Positions 32,962-39,908 of a stretch of 64,000 nucleotides of DNA are shown here, piece after piece. The notes below the pieces were generated by a model that saw nothing but the letters and a program-made list of their open reading frames with translations, made no database searches and had not been told where the DNA came from. Position 1 is the stretch's first letter. Each line of letters starts with the position of its first letter. A program made the translations under genes and the position numbers. The stretch comes from an uncultured bacterium (lineage in GTDB: Bacteria; Cyanobacteriota; Vampirovibrionia; Gastranaerophilales; Gastranaerophilaceae), in NCBI GenBank assembly GCA_948964545.1, contig CAREDV010000003.1, forward strand, positions 1 to 64,000, read 5' to 3'.

Positions 32962-33309
32962 ATGATTAAAAATATATGTAAATTAATGGTTATGGCGCTT
33001 TTGCTTACAGGTGCTGCAAAAGCAGAAGAATTCACACAGGTTCGTGCAGAACATATCCTTGTGAAAACGGCAGTTGAAGCACAGCAGATTAAAAAACAAA
33101 TTGATGACGGAGGAGATTTTGAATATTATGCAAGAATATATTCTATGTGTCCTTCTGGAAGAAACGGCGGGGATTTGGGATATTTCGGACGCGGACAGAT
33201 GGTGAAAGAATTTGAAAAAACAGCGTTTAATCTTCCTGTAGGTCAGGTTTCTAATCCTGTATACAGTCAATTTGGCTGGCATTTGATAAAAGTTTTGGAC
33301 AAGAGATAA
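32962..33309 (+). CDS. Parvulin-type peptidyl-prolyl isomerase, exported
   Basis: This 115-residue protein has a signal peptide (KLMVMALLLTGAAKA-EE) and a single rotamase domain: VRAEHILVKTAVEAQQI, MCPSGRNGGDLGYFGRGQMVKEFEKTAFNLPVGQVSNPV, FGWHLIKVLDKR. It catalyses proline isomerisation in the periplasm, helping outer-membrane or secreted proteins to fold. The Shine-Dalgarno AAAGGATAGG is good. It is likely co-transcribed with the GGDEF gene (21 bp gap). Confidence 0.92.
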   Translation: MIKNICKLMVMALLLTGAAKAEEFTQVRAEHILVKTAVEAQQIKKQIDDGGDFEYYARIYSMCPSGRNGGDLGYFGRGQMVKEFEKTAFNLPVGQVSNPVYSQFGWHLIKVLDKR

Positions 33310-33342
33310 TTTTAATAATATTGACTTAATTTAGATCTAATG

Positions 33343-33370
33343 TTAGGCTTATCCTTGAGGGTAAGCCTAA
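33343..33370 (+). repeat. 5' hairpin of toxin locus C
   Basis: TTAGGCTTATCC (33343-33354) pairs with GGGTAAGCCTAA (33359-33370) over TTGA with one wobble. It lacks a T-run. The right arm contains the GGGTAAGC motif also seen upstream of peptides B and D, so it is probably the 5' stabilising stem of the peptide mRNA. Confidence 0.5.
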
Positions 33371-33435
33371 ACAATTATCCTGCTTTCAAGTCACGAACTT
33401 AAAATTTGTTGAAACTTTGAAAGGGGGTGATAAAG

Positions 33436-33507
33436 TTGGAATTCAGAATTACTGAAAAAGCGCTACTGCTTATCTTACTGATAATAATAGCGCTATTATT
33501 CCACTAA
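33436..33507 (+). CDS. Small hydrophobic peptide C, type I toxin-like
   Basis: This 23-residue peptide starts at TTG (33436): a short polar head (MEFRITEK), then a solid hydrophobic run (ALLLILLIIIALLF) and a final histidine. The Shine-Dalgarno AAAGGGGGTG lies 6-7 nt upstream. In the leader, CTTTCAAGT can pair with ACTTTGAAAG just before the Shine-Dalgarno. It is encoded on the plus strand, opposite in orientation to copies A, B and D. Its 3' half is covered by antisense RNA C. Confidence 0.65.
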   Translation: MEFRITEKALLLILLIIIALLFH

Positions 33508-33548
33508 ATAGGGGCTTTTAAAGTGCGGACTGCAATCCGCACGCCCTT
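33454..33548 (-). ncRNA. Putative antisense antitoxin RNA C
   Basis: Reading the minus strand, the RNA starts near 33548. The outer stem pairs 33543-33552 with 33506-33515 (AAATAAGGGC / GCCCCTATTT, one mismatch). The inner hairpin is GTGCGGA / TCCGCAC (7 bp perfect). The terminator-like stem AGCGCTA / TAGCGCT (33488-33494 with 33459-33465), inside the peptide gene, leads into TTTTTC. The layout equals that of loci B and D with different inner stem sequence. Confidence 0.65.
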
Positions 33549-33554
33549 ATTTTT

Positions 33555-33582
33555 ATTATAACCTATTTTATTTAAATTTCAA
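33555..33582 (-). promoter_or_regulatory. Promoter of antisense RNA C
   Basis: On the minus strand: TTGAAA (33582-33577), a 16-bp spacer and TATAAT (33560-33555), with the same CACTTGAAATTT context as loci A, B and D. Confidence 0.75.
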
Positions 33583-33587
33583 GTGGG

Positions 33588-33932
33588 TTATTTTTGCTGT
33601 TCTTGAACAGGCGGTTGTTGAGCTTGCTGCAATTTTTGCAATTTCTTTTGAAGCTTAATCATTTTCTTAATTGCTCTTGCTTCGCCTGCAGGTTTGTTAA
33701 ATTCTTCAGGGTTAAGTGTTGACATTTTTTCCCAGCATCCAGGTACATTTGATTTGTCTGAACAGATGCAGTTTCTCCAGGTTTCACCTGTGTTTTTGTC
33801 AACAAGAATTGTTAACATATTTGGTGCAGTCACAACTTCATATCTGTCTTTTGATGACTTAATACCGATTTCTGCAAATGTTGCAATTAAAAGTAGTACA
33901 AGTAATGATACGATTAAAATATTGTCTTTCAT
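33588..33932 (-). CDS. Small membrane-anchored hypothetical protein
   Basis: This 114-residue protein starts at 33932 after AAAGGAGAG. It has one N-terminal membrane span (ILIVSLLVLLLIATFAEIGI), a small extracytoplasmic middle with three cysteines (NCICSDKSNVPGCWEK) and a lysine/glutamine-rich C-terminus (KKLQKLQQAQQPPVQEQQ). The family is not recognised. A longer frame begins at 33983 but lacks a ribosome site. Confidence 0.65.
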   Translation of the reverse strand: MKDNILIVSLLVLLLIATFAEIGIKSSKDRYEVVTAPNMLTILVDKNTGETWRNCICSDKSNVPGCWEKMSTLNPEEFNKPAGEARAIKKMIKLQKKLQKLQQAQQPPVQEQQK

Positions 33933-34051
33933 AAAACTCTCCTTTACAGAATTTATTATACAGTTAATTTTACTTTTAAGCAATATATTAGACTAACGGG
34001 GAATGAAATTCCTCTTATAAAATTTTAAAATCAGTTAGAAAGGAAAATATT

Positions 34052-34399
34052 ATGATTCTACTATTAAGATGGATTCTTTTTACTTTAGCCATAATGTTTG
34101 TGGCTTGGCTTGTTCCAGGTATTGGGGTGGAAAACTTGCAAAGTGCAATGTTGGTGACTGTAATAATGGCGCTTATAAACATTTTTATAAGACCGCTCAT
34201 TGTATTTATTACACTGCCAATTAATATTTTAACACTTGGTATTTTTACACTGGTAATTAATGCTCTTTTATTTATGCTGGCGGGTTATATTGCACCAGGA
34301 TTTTATGTAGACGGCTTTCTTGCCGCATTTCTTGGTTCGCTCGTTCTGTCATTTTTGGGTCTTATTATCAATATGGTTACTTTGCATGATGCAGATTAA
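34052..34399 (+). CDS. Four-helix membrane protein, phage holin superfamily IV / PF04020 type
   Basis: This 115-residue protein has four membrane spans. The family pattern is RWILFTLAIMFVAWLVPGI, then ALINIFIRPLIVFITLPINILTLGIFTLVINALLF, and an LGSLVLSFLGLIIN end. Such proteins are widespread in chromosomes and mostly of unknown role despite the holin label. Shine-Dalgarno AAAGGAAAAT. A terminator follows. Confidence 0.85.
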   Translation: MILLLRWILFTLAIMFVAWLVPGIGVENLQSAMLVTVIMALINIFIRPLIVFITLPINILTLGIFTLVINALLFMLAGYIAPGFYVDGFLAAFLGSLVLSFLGLIINMVTLHDAD

Positions 34400-34401
34400 T
34401 G

Positions 34402-34425
34402 AAAGCTCCGAAAGGAGCTTTTTTT
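34402..34425 (+). terminator. Rho-independent terminator
   Basis: AAAGCTCC / GGAGCTTT closes over GAAA and leads into a T-run, 3 bp after the stop of the holin-like gene. Confidence 0.85.
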
Positions 34426-34441
34426 ATGATAAAATTTGAGT

Positions 34442-35446
34442 ATGAAAGCTTTAATCTGCAAAGATAAAAGAATTGAAATAGTTGAAAAACCAATACCAAA
34501 AATCTTGGTTAATACTGATGTAATAATAAAAGTTAAACTATCTTCAATTTGTACAAGTGATTTACATATAATAAATGGTTCTGTCCCATTGGCAAAAGAT
34601 GGTATAGTTCTCGGGCATGAATTTGTCGGGGAAGTTTATGAAGTTGGAAATGATGTAAAAAATTTTAAAAAAGGTGATAGAGTTTCTGTTAATTGTGAAA
34701 CTTTTTGCGGTAAATGTTTTTTTTGTAAGCGTGGATACATAAATAATTGCATAAATGGAGGCTGGCTGCTTGGCTGCACGATTGACGGCGGACATGCGCA
34801 ATACGTTCGAGTGCCTTATGCGGATAATACATTAACAAAATTACCTGATAATGTTACTTATGAGCAAGTTTTATTTGTTGGTGATATATTATCAAGCGGT
34901 TACTGGAGCGCACAATTATGTGAGATTCAAGGCGGAGAAACGGTTGCTGTAATTGGGGCTGGGCCTGTAGGGTTATGCGCAATGCAGTGTGCAAAACTTT
35001 TAGGCGCTGGAAAAATTATTGCAATTGATATTAATTCGCAGCGGCTTCAGCTTGCTCAAAAACTTAAATTGGCAGATATAATTATAAATCCGCAAAAAGA
35101 TAATATTCCTCAAGGAGCGGATTGTGTTATTGAATGTGCAGGCGGTAAAAATACATTTGAAATGGCATGGAAAATAGCACGCCCAAATGCAATAGTGGCT
35201 GTGGCTGCAATGTATGAGGAAAATCAGATTTTACCATTACCGCAAATGTACGGCAAAAATCTTACCTTTAAAACAGGCGGCGTTGATGCCGTACATTGTA
35301 AAAAACTTGTTGAGCTTATTTCAAATGGAAAATTAAATACAGATTTTTTGATTACACATAAATTTTCATTTGAAAATATAATGGATGCGTATAAATTATT
35401 TGCAAATAAGCAGGATAATTGTTTGAAAATTGCAATTATATCTTGA
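34442..35446 (+). CDS. Zinc-dependent medium-chain dehydrogenase
   Basis: This 334-residue protein has catalytic zinc ligands in SSICTSDLHII and VLGHEFVGEV. Structural zinc cysteines are in CETFCGKCFFCKRGYINNC, and the NAD loop is VIGAGPVGLCAMQCAKLLGAGKI. It resembles threonine/sorbitol/alcohol dehydrogenases; substrate is not certain. The start is ATG 34442, with TAAAAT 6 nt upstream; the TTG at 34436 lies directly after that -10. Its end overlaps the convergent cupin gene by 11 bp. Confidence 0.88.
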   Translation: MKALICKDKRIEIVEKPIPKILVNTDVIIKVKLSSICTSDLHIINGSVPLAKDGIVLGHEFVGEVYEVGNDVKNFKKGDRVSVNCETFCGKCFFCKRGYINNCINGGWLLGCTIDGGHAQYVRVPYADNTLTKLPDNVTYEQVLFVGDILSSGYWSAQLCEIQGGETVAVIGAGPVGLCAMQCAKLLGAGKIIAIDINSQRLQLAQKLKLADIIINPQKDNIPQGADCVIECAGGKNTFEMAWKIARPNAIVAVAAMYEENQILPLPQMYGKNLTFKTGGVDAVHCKKLVELISNGKLNTDFLITHKFSFENIMDAYKLFANKQDNCLKIAIIS

Positions 35447-35741
35447 TTACAAAAAATTTACTGTCTTTTAGAGCAACAACTTTATGTTGTGCATCTCTTT
35501 TGAATAACAAAATTTCACCTTTATCAACTTTAAATTTTTCAGCATCAAAATGAAGTTCGATTTCACCATCAATTACGTATACAGCTGCATCGCAAGTTGA
35601 TGTATGAGTATCAATAATTTCATTTTTTTTCAGTGCAATAATATTCAGACTGCTGTCATTGTTTGATAACAAAACCTCTTTTTCAAATTCGACATCTTTT
35701 AAATCTACAATATCTTTTGCTTTCATTACATTAAAAAACAT
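35436..35741 (-). CDS. Small cupin-domain protein
   Basis: This 101-residue single cupin barrel reads EIIDTHTSTCDAAVYVIDGEIELHFDAEKFKVDKGEILLFKRDAQHKVVALKDSKFFVI. The first metal motif is partly kept (H...E in THTSTCDAAVYVIDGEIE) and the second has a histidine (AQHKV). It is probably a small-molecule or metal-binding regulator or enzyme. The gene has AAAGGGG upstream of the ATG. Confidence 0.8.
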   Translation of the reverse strand: MFFNVMKAKDIVDLKDVEFEKEVLLSNNDSSLNIIALKKNEIIDTHTSTCDAAVYVIDGEIELHFDAEKFKVDKGEILLFKRDAQHKVVALKDSKFFVIKI

Positions 35742-35785
35742 TCTTTTAACCCCTTTCTGTAAATTTTGATACTATTTTTTAGTTT

Positions 35786-35817
35786 TTGGTCAGTCGTTCG
35801 CTTAAGCTCACTCCCGT
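35786..35817. repeat. Short dispersed GC-richer repeat (copy 2)
   Basis: TTGGTCAGTCG followed by TTCGCTTAAGCTCAC and TCCCGTT matches the outer parts of the element at 6895-6922. It lies in the intergenic space between divergent genes. It contains TTCGCTTAAGC, a partial palindrome. Confidence 0.4.
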
Positions 35818-35929
35818 TTTTTCTCCTTTATGTACAATTAAAACTTTTTTATATAAAATTTTCATTCAACAGTACGGTTAATATTTTTGCGGTAAAATAA
35901 TTATGAGATTAGTATTTTATGGAGGAATT

Positions 35930-36349
35930 ATGATTAGTTTGCTAGGAAATTTAGTTGGATTTTTATTTTTTATCGGTATTATATATTTGATTATAAATAG
36001 TATGAAAACTCATCCTGAAGCATTTGAACTTGAAGACGGCGAAGAAATTCTGGAGTTGGTTAAAGGAGATTATTGGGTAAAAGAACTTTTATGGCAAGAA
36101 AAACAAAATTCTGGTGAATTTGCTTTTACGAATAAAAGAGTTATATTTAAAGGAATGTTTTTAAATTCAGCTGATAAATTTATAAGTATTCCATATAGTG
36201 AAATTTTATCAATAGAAAAAACTTTTGTTGGTTTATTTTTCCCTGTAGCTTTTAAAATTACAACAAAAGATAATCAAACTTATAAATTTGCAGTTATGAA
36301 ACGCGATAAGTATATTGATTTAATGAAACAAATGGCACAAAATAATTAA
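35930..36349 (+). CDS. Membrane-anchored PH/GRAM-like domain protein
   Basis: This 139-residue protein has an N-terminal membrane segment (LLGNLVGFLFFIGIIYLII). It is followed by a bacterial PH-like domain with the pattern GEFAFTNKRVIFKGMF ... ISIPYSEILSIEKTF ... FKITTKDNQTYKFAV. The start at 35930 follows TGGAGGAATT; a frame from 35903 begins 4 nt after a TAAAAT box. Function is unknown. Confidence 0.75.
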   Translation: MISLLGNLVGFLFFIGIIYLIINSMKTHPEAFELEDGEEILELVKGDYWVKELLWQEKQNSGEFAFTNKRVIFKGMFLNSADKFISIPYSEILSIEKTFVGLFFPVAFKITTKDNQTYKFAVMKRDKYIDLMKQMAQNN

Positions 36350-36374
36350 GACGGGTTTAACCCCGTTTTTTTAT
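36350..36374 (+). terminator. Terminator-like hairpin
   Basis: ACGGG / CCCGT over a short loop is followed by seven T, directly after the stop at 36349. The next gene's -10 box begins right after it. Confidence 0.7.
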
Positions 36375-36389
36375 TATATAATGGTTTAT

Positions 36390-36965
36390 ATGTTTATAAG
36401 AAATTTTGAGAATATTGATATTGAAAAAGCATCCGAATTATCACAACTTACCTGGGGTGATTTTTATACTCAGGAAAGTTATGAATTACAAAGTTTAATC
36501 TATAGTTTTATGGTTGAATACTATGATTTAAACCGTGAATATTCATTTAGTATTCTTGAAGATGAACTTAAAGGATTTTTGCTTGCTTTCTGTAAAACTG
36601 ATTGTTATAAACTAAAGGATTTTGATGAAAGAGTAAAAGCTTTAAAGGAAAAAGCTGAACAAAAAATAGCATTTGACTTGTTTAATTATTTGGAGTTTTG
36701 CGGTAAAGAACTCAAAAGTATAATTAATGACGATGATGTTATTTTAGGCTTATTTGTAAGTATTAAAAAGGGTTGTGGCAAACAACTCCTTGCAAAGCTT
36801 GTTGAAACATGTAAAGAAAGAAATATGAAAAATATTTACCTATGGACAGATACAACCTGTGACTATGAATATTATAGAAGAAATAATTTTGTTTTGCTTA
36901 AGCAAATAGAATCACTTGTAAATGGCAAGTTGATTAAAACATTGATTTATCAAAAAAGTATATAA
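36390..36965 (+). CDS. GNAT-like acetyltransferase
   Basis: This 191-residue protein has SIKKGCGKQLLAKLVETCKERNMKNIYLWTDTTCDYEYYRRNNFVLLKQI, which matches the end of GNAT enzymes (acetyl-CoA loop G-x-G-K-x-L-L, then Y-x-x-x-x-F). The first half is divergent. The start at 36390 is favoured because TATAAT (36377-36382) covers the earlier ATG and lies 7 nt upstream; no Shine-Dalgarno exists. Confidence 0.75.
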   Translation: MFIRNFENIDIEKASELSQLTWGDFYTQESYELQSLIYSFMVEYYDLNREYSFSILEDELKGFLLAFCKTDCYKLKDFDERVKALKEKAEQKIAFDLFNYLEFCGKELKSIINDDDVILGLFVSIKKGCGKQLLAKLVETCKERNMKNIYLWTDTTCDYEYYRRNNFVLLKQIESLVNGKLIKTLIYQKSI

Positions 36966-37004
36966 AAATAGGACGGGTTTATCCTGGTCCTCTTTTTATA
37001 TACC

Positions 37005-37050
37005 CTCTGGCACTCAAGATTCGAACTTGGGCAATCATGAAAAATGCCGC
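37005..37050 (-). other. Possible tRNA 3'-end remnant
   Basis: On the minus strand, CCCAAGTTCGAATCTTGAG followed by TGCCAGA looks like a tRNA T-arm (loop TTCGAAT) and acceptor 3' strand, but no 5' half is present. One T-stem pair is mismatched. It may be an attachment-site scar from integration of the DNA carrying the MuF-SAA gene. Confidence 0.35.
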
Positions 37051-37061
37051 GTAACTTAAAA

Positions 37062-37091
37062 TTGACAAAAATTTAAAACATATGTTATAAT
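37062..37091 (+). promoter_or_regulatory. Promoter of the MuF-SAA gene
   Basis: TTGACA (37062-37067), an 18-bp spacer and TATAAT (37086-37091) lie about 100 bp before the gene. Confidence 0.65.
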
Positions 37092-37118
37092 TGTAGTATA
37101 AAATTTAATAGAAAATAT

Positions 37119-37165
37119 AAAGAGTAAGATAAGGATTATAAAAATCCTGTCTTACTCTTTTTTTT
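37119..37165 (+). terminator. Terminator in the leader (attenuator) of the MuF-SAA gene
   Basis: AAGAGTAAGATAAGGATT (from 37119) pairs with AATCCTGTCTTACTCTT (to about 37159) and runs into eight to nine T. It lies between the promoter and the start codon at 37192, so most transcripts should stop at about 60-70 nt unless read-through is induced. Confidence 0.75.
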
Positions 37166-37191
37166 ACATTAACGAAGAAAGGAAAATAAAA

Positions 37192-38151
37192 ATGAATTTA
37201 AGACAAAAAATTAAAGAGCTAATTAACGAGAAAAAACCAAATGACACATTATTACAAGAATTATCAAAAATGAAAATAAAACTTGCTAGTGTTTCAAATA
37301 TTGATTATGAAACATATAATAAGCTTTCAGATATTGAACATTCATTATATAGATATAACAATTTTTTAAAAAATGGAATGCAAAATTATGCAGAAAAAGA
37401 AGCTAAAAATCTTATAAATTTATCTGAAGAGAACTCAACAGTTTTAGAAGGTGGTATCAGCAATATAAAATACATCTGGCATACAGAGCCGAATGCCTGC
37501 GAAAAATGTCAAGAGTTAGACGGAACAGAATATAATAGTAAAAAAGATATTCCGGAAAAACCACATCCAAATTGTAAATGCTATATTGAAGAAGTTAAAG
37601 ATGATGAAATGTGTGACTGTTATAAATTTTTTGATAATATTGATGATGTACTACAAGAAGCCCAAAACTTACAAAATGAAGTATATAATGAAAAAGAGGA
37701 TATTAATAGAGTTGTTGACAATTATTCTCATAGTAATTCTAGTTTAATACAGGGGTTAATAAATGATATTATCAGTTTAGAAGATCCACTAAATACTTTA
37801 TATCAAACAATAAGTATATTTCTTGTTAATTACTTTCAAATGAGAGATGCGGATACTCATGGTGCAGATAAATATTTTCATGCAAGAGCCAATTGTGAAG
37901 CTGCCCAAAGGGGAATTGTAGGTGAGATGATAGCAAAAGCTATTGGTGATTTAAGAGAATTTGTAGATAGTTATAAAAATATACATATTAAAAAGTATAC
38001 AATTGAAGAAAGCTTAAAAGATATTCAAGAAGATTTAGAAGCCAATCAAGAGGGTAGAGACTTGGGGCGTCAGTATCCTACAGAAAATCCTTATGAACTG
38101 CTAAAGCATCGAATTCCAAACGGTTTCCCTGATAGATACAAAGGTTATTAA
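37192..38151 (+). CDS. MuF-like protein with C-terminal serum amyloid A-like domain
   Basis: The protein has 319 residues. Residues 1-90 are helical and lysine-rich. Residues 94-134 hold a phage-Mu-gpF/SPP1-gp7-type metal motif: W96, then C103-x-x-C106, LDG, and H125-P-N-C128-K-C130. Residues 217-319 resemble vertebrate serum amyloid A over its most conserved parts: MRDADTHGADKYFHARANC against SAA's MREANYIGSDKYFHARGNY, then AAQRG ... A-x-x-I-x-D-x-RE, AN-x-x-GR, and an ending NGFPDRY like LPEKY. No signal peptide is present. MuF domains also act as pre-toxin modules in phage-encoded polymorphic toxins, so an effector role is possible. Shine-Dalgarno GAAAGGAAA. Confidence 0.75.
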   Translation: MNLRQKIKELINEKKPNDTLLQELSKMKIKLASVSNIDYETYNKLSDIEHSLYRYNNFLKNGMQNYAEKEAKNLINLSEENSTVLEGGISNIKYIWHTEPNACEKCQELDGTEYNSKKDIPEKPHPNCKCYIEEVKDDEMCDCYKFFDNIDDVLQEAQNLQNEVYNEKEDINRVVDNYSHSNSSLIQGLINDIISLEDPLNTLYQTISIFLVNYFQMRDADTHGADKYFHARANCEAAQRGIVGEMIAKAIGDLREFVDSYKNIHIKKYTIEESLKDIQEDLEANQEGRDLGRQYPTENPYELLKHRIPNGFPDRYKGY

Positions 38152-38170
38152 TTTGTGATACAATTAGAGT

Positions 38171-38410
38171 ATGAAAGTTTTTCTAATTGCAACAATTATA
38201 TGTTTAATAATCATTGTATTATTTTTAGGAACAATATTAGGAATTTTATTTATATTTAAAGATAATAAAGATTTTTGTCTTGATAGTGGAATATGCACAC
38301 AAGGTCAATTAATAAATACACAATATGGAACAATCGAAATAAATGAACGAAACTGCCTAAAATACAATTGGATTTGGAATGAAAAACAACAATATTGTAA
38401 ATTAAAATAA
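38171..38410 (+). CDS. Small membrane protein, possible immunity partner
   Basis: This 79-residue protein has one N-terminal membrane span (LIATIICLIIIVLFLGTILGILFIF) and an external tail with four cysteines (FCLDSGIC, NCLKYNW, YCKLK). It starts 19 bp after the MuF-SAA gene. Its own extended -10 (TGATACAAT) ends 6 nt before the ATG, giving a leaderless start. Position and size fit an immunity or accessory protein; this is inference from context only. Confidence 0.6.
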   Translation: MKVFLIATIICLIIIVLFLGTILGILFIFKDNKDFCLDSGICTQGQLINTQYGTIEINERNCLKYNWIWNEKQQYCKLK

Positions 38411-38419
38411 TAAATAAGC

Positions 38420-38488
38420 GGGCTGAAACCCTCTTGATAAAACAAATACCCGAGATGCGATTCGAACGCATGACCTACCGCTTAGAAG
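38420..38488. repeat. attL: Left attachment site, 69-bp direct repeat
   Basis: A perfect 69-bp copy of 50178-50246. It contains the 3' part of the tRNA-Arg gene (acceptor, T-arm, anticodon-loop side) plus part of the tRNA terminator. The match breaks in the anticodon stem. The integrase gene begins 172 bp further in. Confidence 0.92.
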
Positions 38489-38616
38489 TCTATAGATGGC
38501 TTTTTTCTGTAAAAATTTATAACAATATGTAACACTAAAACCCGCTTATAGATTGAAATTTTTCTACTAATATTGTAATATATAATTATAAATTATTATA
38601 CTTTTTTATAGTTTAT

Positions 38617-38635
38617 TACGACAAAATTACGACAA
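38617..38635. repeat. Paired TACGACAA repeats near attL (arm-type sites)
   Basis: TACGACAA occurs at 38617-38624 and 38628-38635, 11 bp apart. A matching pair, CCGACAA and ACGACAA, lies at 50123-50140 near attR with the same 11-bp spacing. Such paired short repeats inside both ends are typical of integrase arm-binding sites. Confidence 0.6.
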
Positions 38636-38660
38636 TTTTTTAGGCGGAAAGTAAGATATA

Positions 38661-39776
38661 ATGGCAGAAATCAAGGAACGTATAAGAAAAAATGGAAAGA
38701 AAAGTTACACTGCTAGTGTAAGGATTAAAGGACATCCATCTGTTTCAAAAACATTTGCTAAGAAAACTGATGCAGAAATATGGGCTAATGGTATGGAAAT
38801 TGAAATTAGAGAAAATATGAATTTCCCAAATCGTGCTATTAAAAAGATGACTGTTGGTGATTTAATAGATAAGTTTATAAAATATGAATTACCCAAAAAG
38901 AAACCTAAAATACAAAAAGATTTTATTAAAGCATTAGACTGGTATAAAAATGAAATTGGCTGTATTTATCTGTTGAATTTGTCTACAGCAATGCTTGTTG
39001 AATGCAGAGATAAATTATCTAAAAAATTAAAAGAAGTACCAATGAAAAATGGTGAAATAAAAATTACTGATGAAACTATCTCTCCTGCAACTGTAAACCG
39101 TTATATGACGTATATAAGGGTTGTATTTGCCTATGCTGTGAATGATTTGGATATACTTGATATTAATCCTATGGCAAAAGTTAAAAAGCTTTCTGAGGAC
39201 AATGCAAGAACAAGATATTTAGAACTTGAGGAAATTAAAAAGTTATTATCTGCATGCCAGCAAAAATCCTATGAATTGTTTATATGTGTTCTTATTGCTT
39301 TGCTTGCTGATGCAAGAAAAAGCGAAATAATAAATTTAACTTGGAAAAATGTAGATTTAGAGCACAAAATGTTTTATTTTCTCAACAGGAAAAATAAACA
39401 AAATATAGGTGTACCTATTCATGAATATTTATATGAAGAACTTGTTAAATATAAATCCCAATGTAAATTGAGAAATTTAAAAAATGATTACTTATTTATG
39501 ACTGAAGATGGTAAACCAAAAGAAACCTTAATAGGGAAATTGTTTCCTAAAGTTGTAAAGGAATGTGGGATAGAGGATTTCAGATTTCATGATTTAAGAC
39601 ATACAGGCTCAAGCTGGCAAGCTATGAGCGAAATTTTTCAACCCATAACTCAAAGAATATTGGGGCATAAGTCACCTGCAATGACAAACAGATATTGTCA
39701 CTTTAGGGATGAAAGTTTGAGACCTGCAATAAAGCAAGTTGGTGACATTATTTTGTCCAAATGGTTGGATGATTAA
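38661..39776 (+). CDS. int: Phage-type tyrosine integrase
   Basis: This 371-residue protein has an N-terminal AP2-like arm-binding region (RIRKNGKKSYTASVRIKGHPSVSKTFAKKTDAEIWA), a SAM-like core-binding domain, and the catalytic domain with R in LLADARKSEIINL, HDLRHTGSSW (H-x-x-R), LGHKSPAMTNRYCH (H and nucleophile Y). It sits next to attL and should integrate and excise the element at tRNA-Arg. Confidence 0.92.
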   Translation: MAEIKERIRKNGKKSYTASVRIKGHPSVSKTFAKKTDAEIWANGMEIEIRENMNFPNRAIKKMTVGDLIDKFIKYELPKKKPKIQKDFIKALDWYKNEIGCIYLLNLSTAMLVECRDKLSKKLKEVPMKNGEIKITDETISPATVNRYMTYIRVVFAYAVNDLDILDINPMAKVKKLSEDNARTRYLELEEIKKLLSACQQKSYELFICVLIALLADARKSEIINLTWKNVDLEHKMFYFLNRKNKQNIGVPIHEYLYEELVKYKSQCKLRNLKNDYLFMTEDGKPKETLIGKLFPKVVKECGIEDFRFHDLRHTGSSWQAMSEIFQPITQRILGHKSPAMTNRYCHFRDESLRPAIKQVGDIILSKWLDD

Positions 39777-39908
39777 TTCTTTTATTTATAACGCAAACGA
39801 CAGGCATGAAACCTGTCATCTGAACCACAAAATAAATTCGTGGCGAGTATATTTTTAGTTAATTATTTATATTATTACATATTTTTGTAATTTTGTATAG
39901 TGTTGTTT

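Noticed and set aside
34052..34399. True phage holin / prophage
   Set aside because: The family is widespread in chromosomes and no phage lysis or structural genes are nearby.
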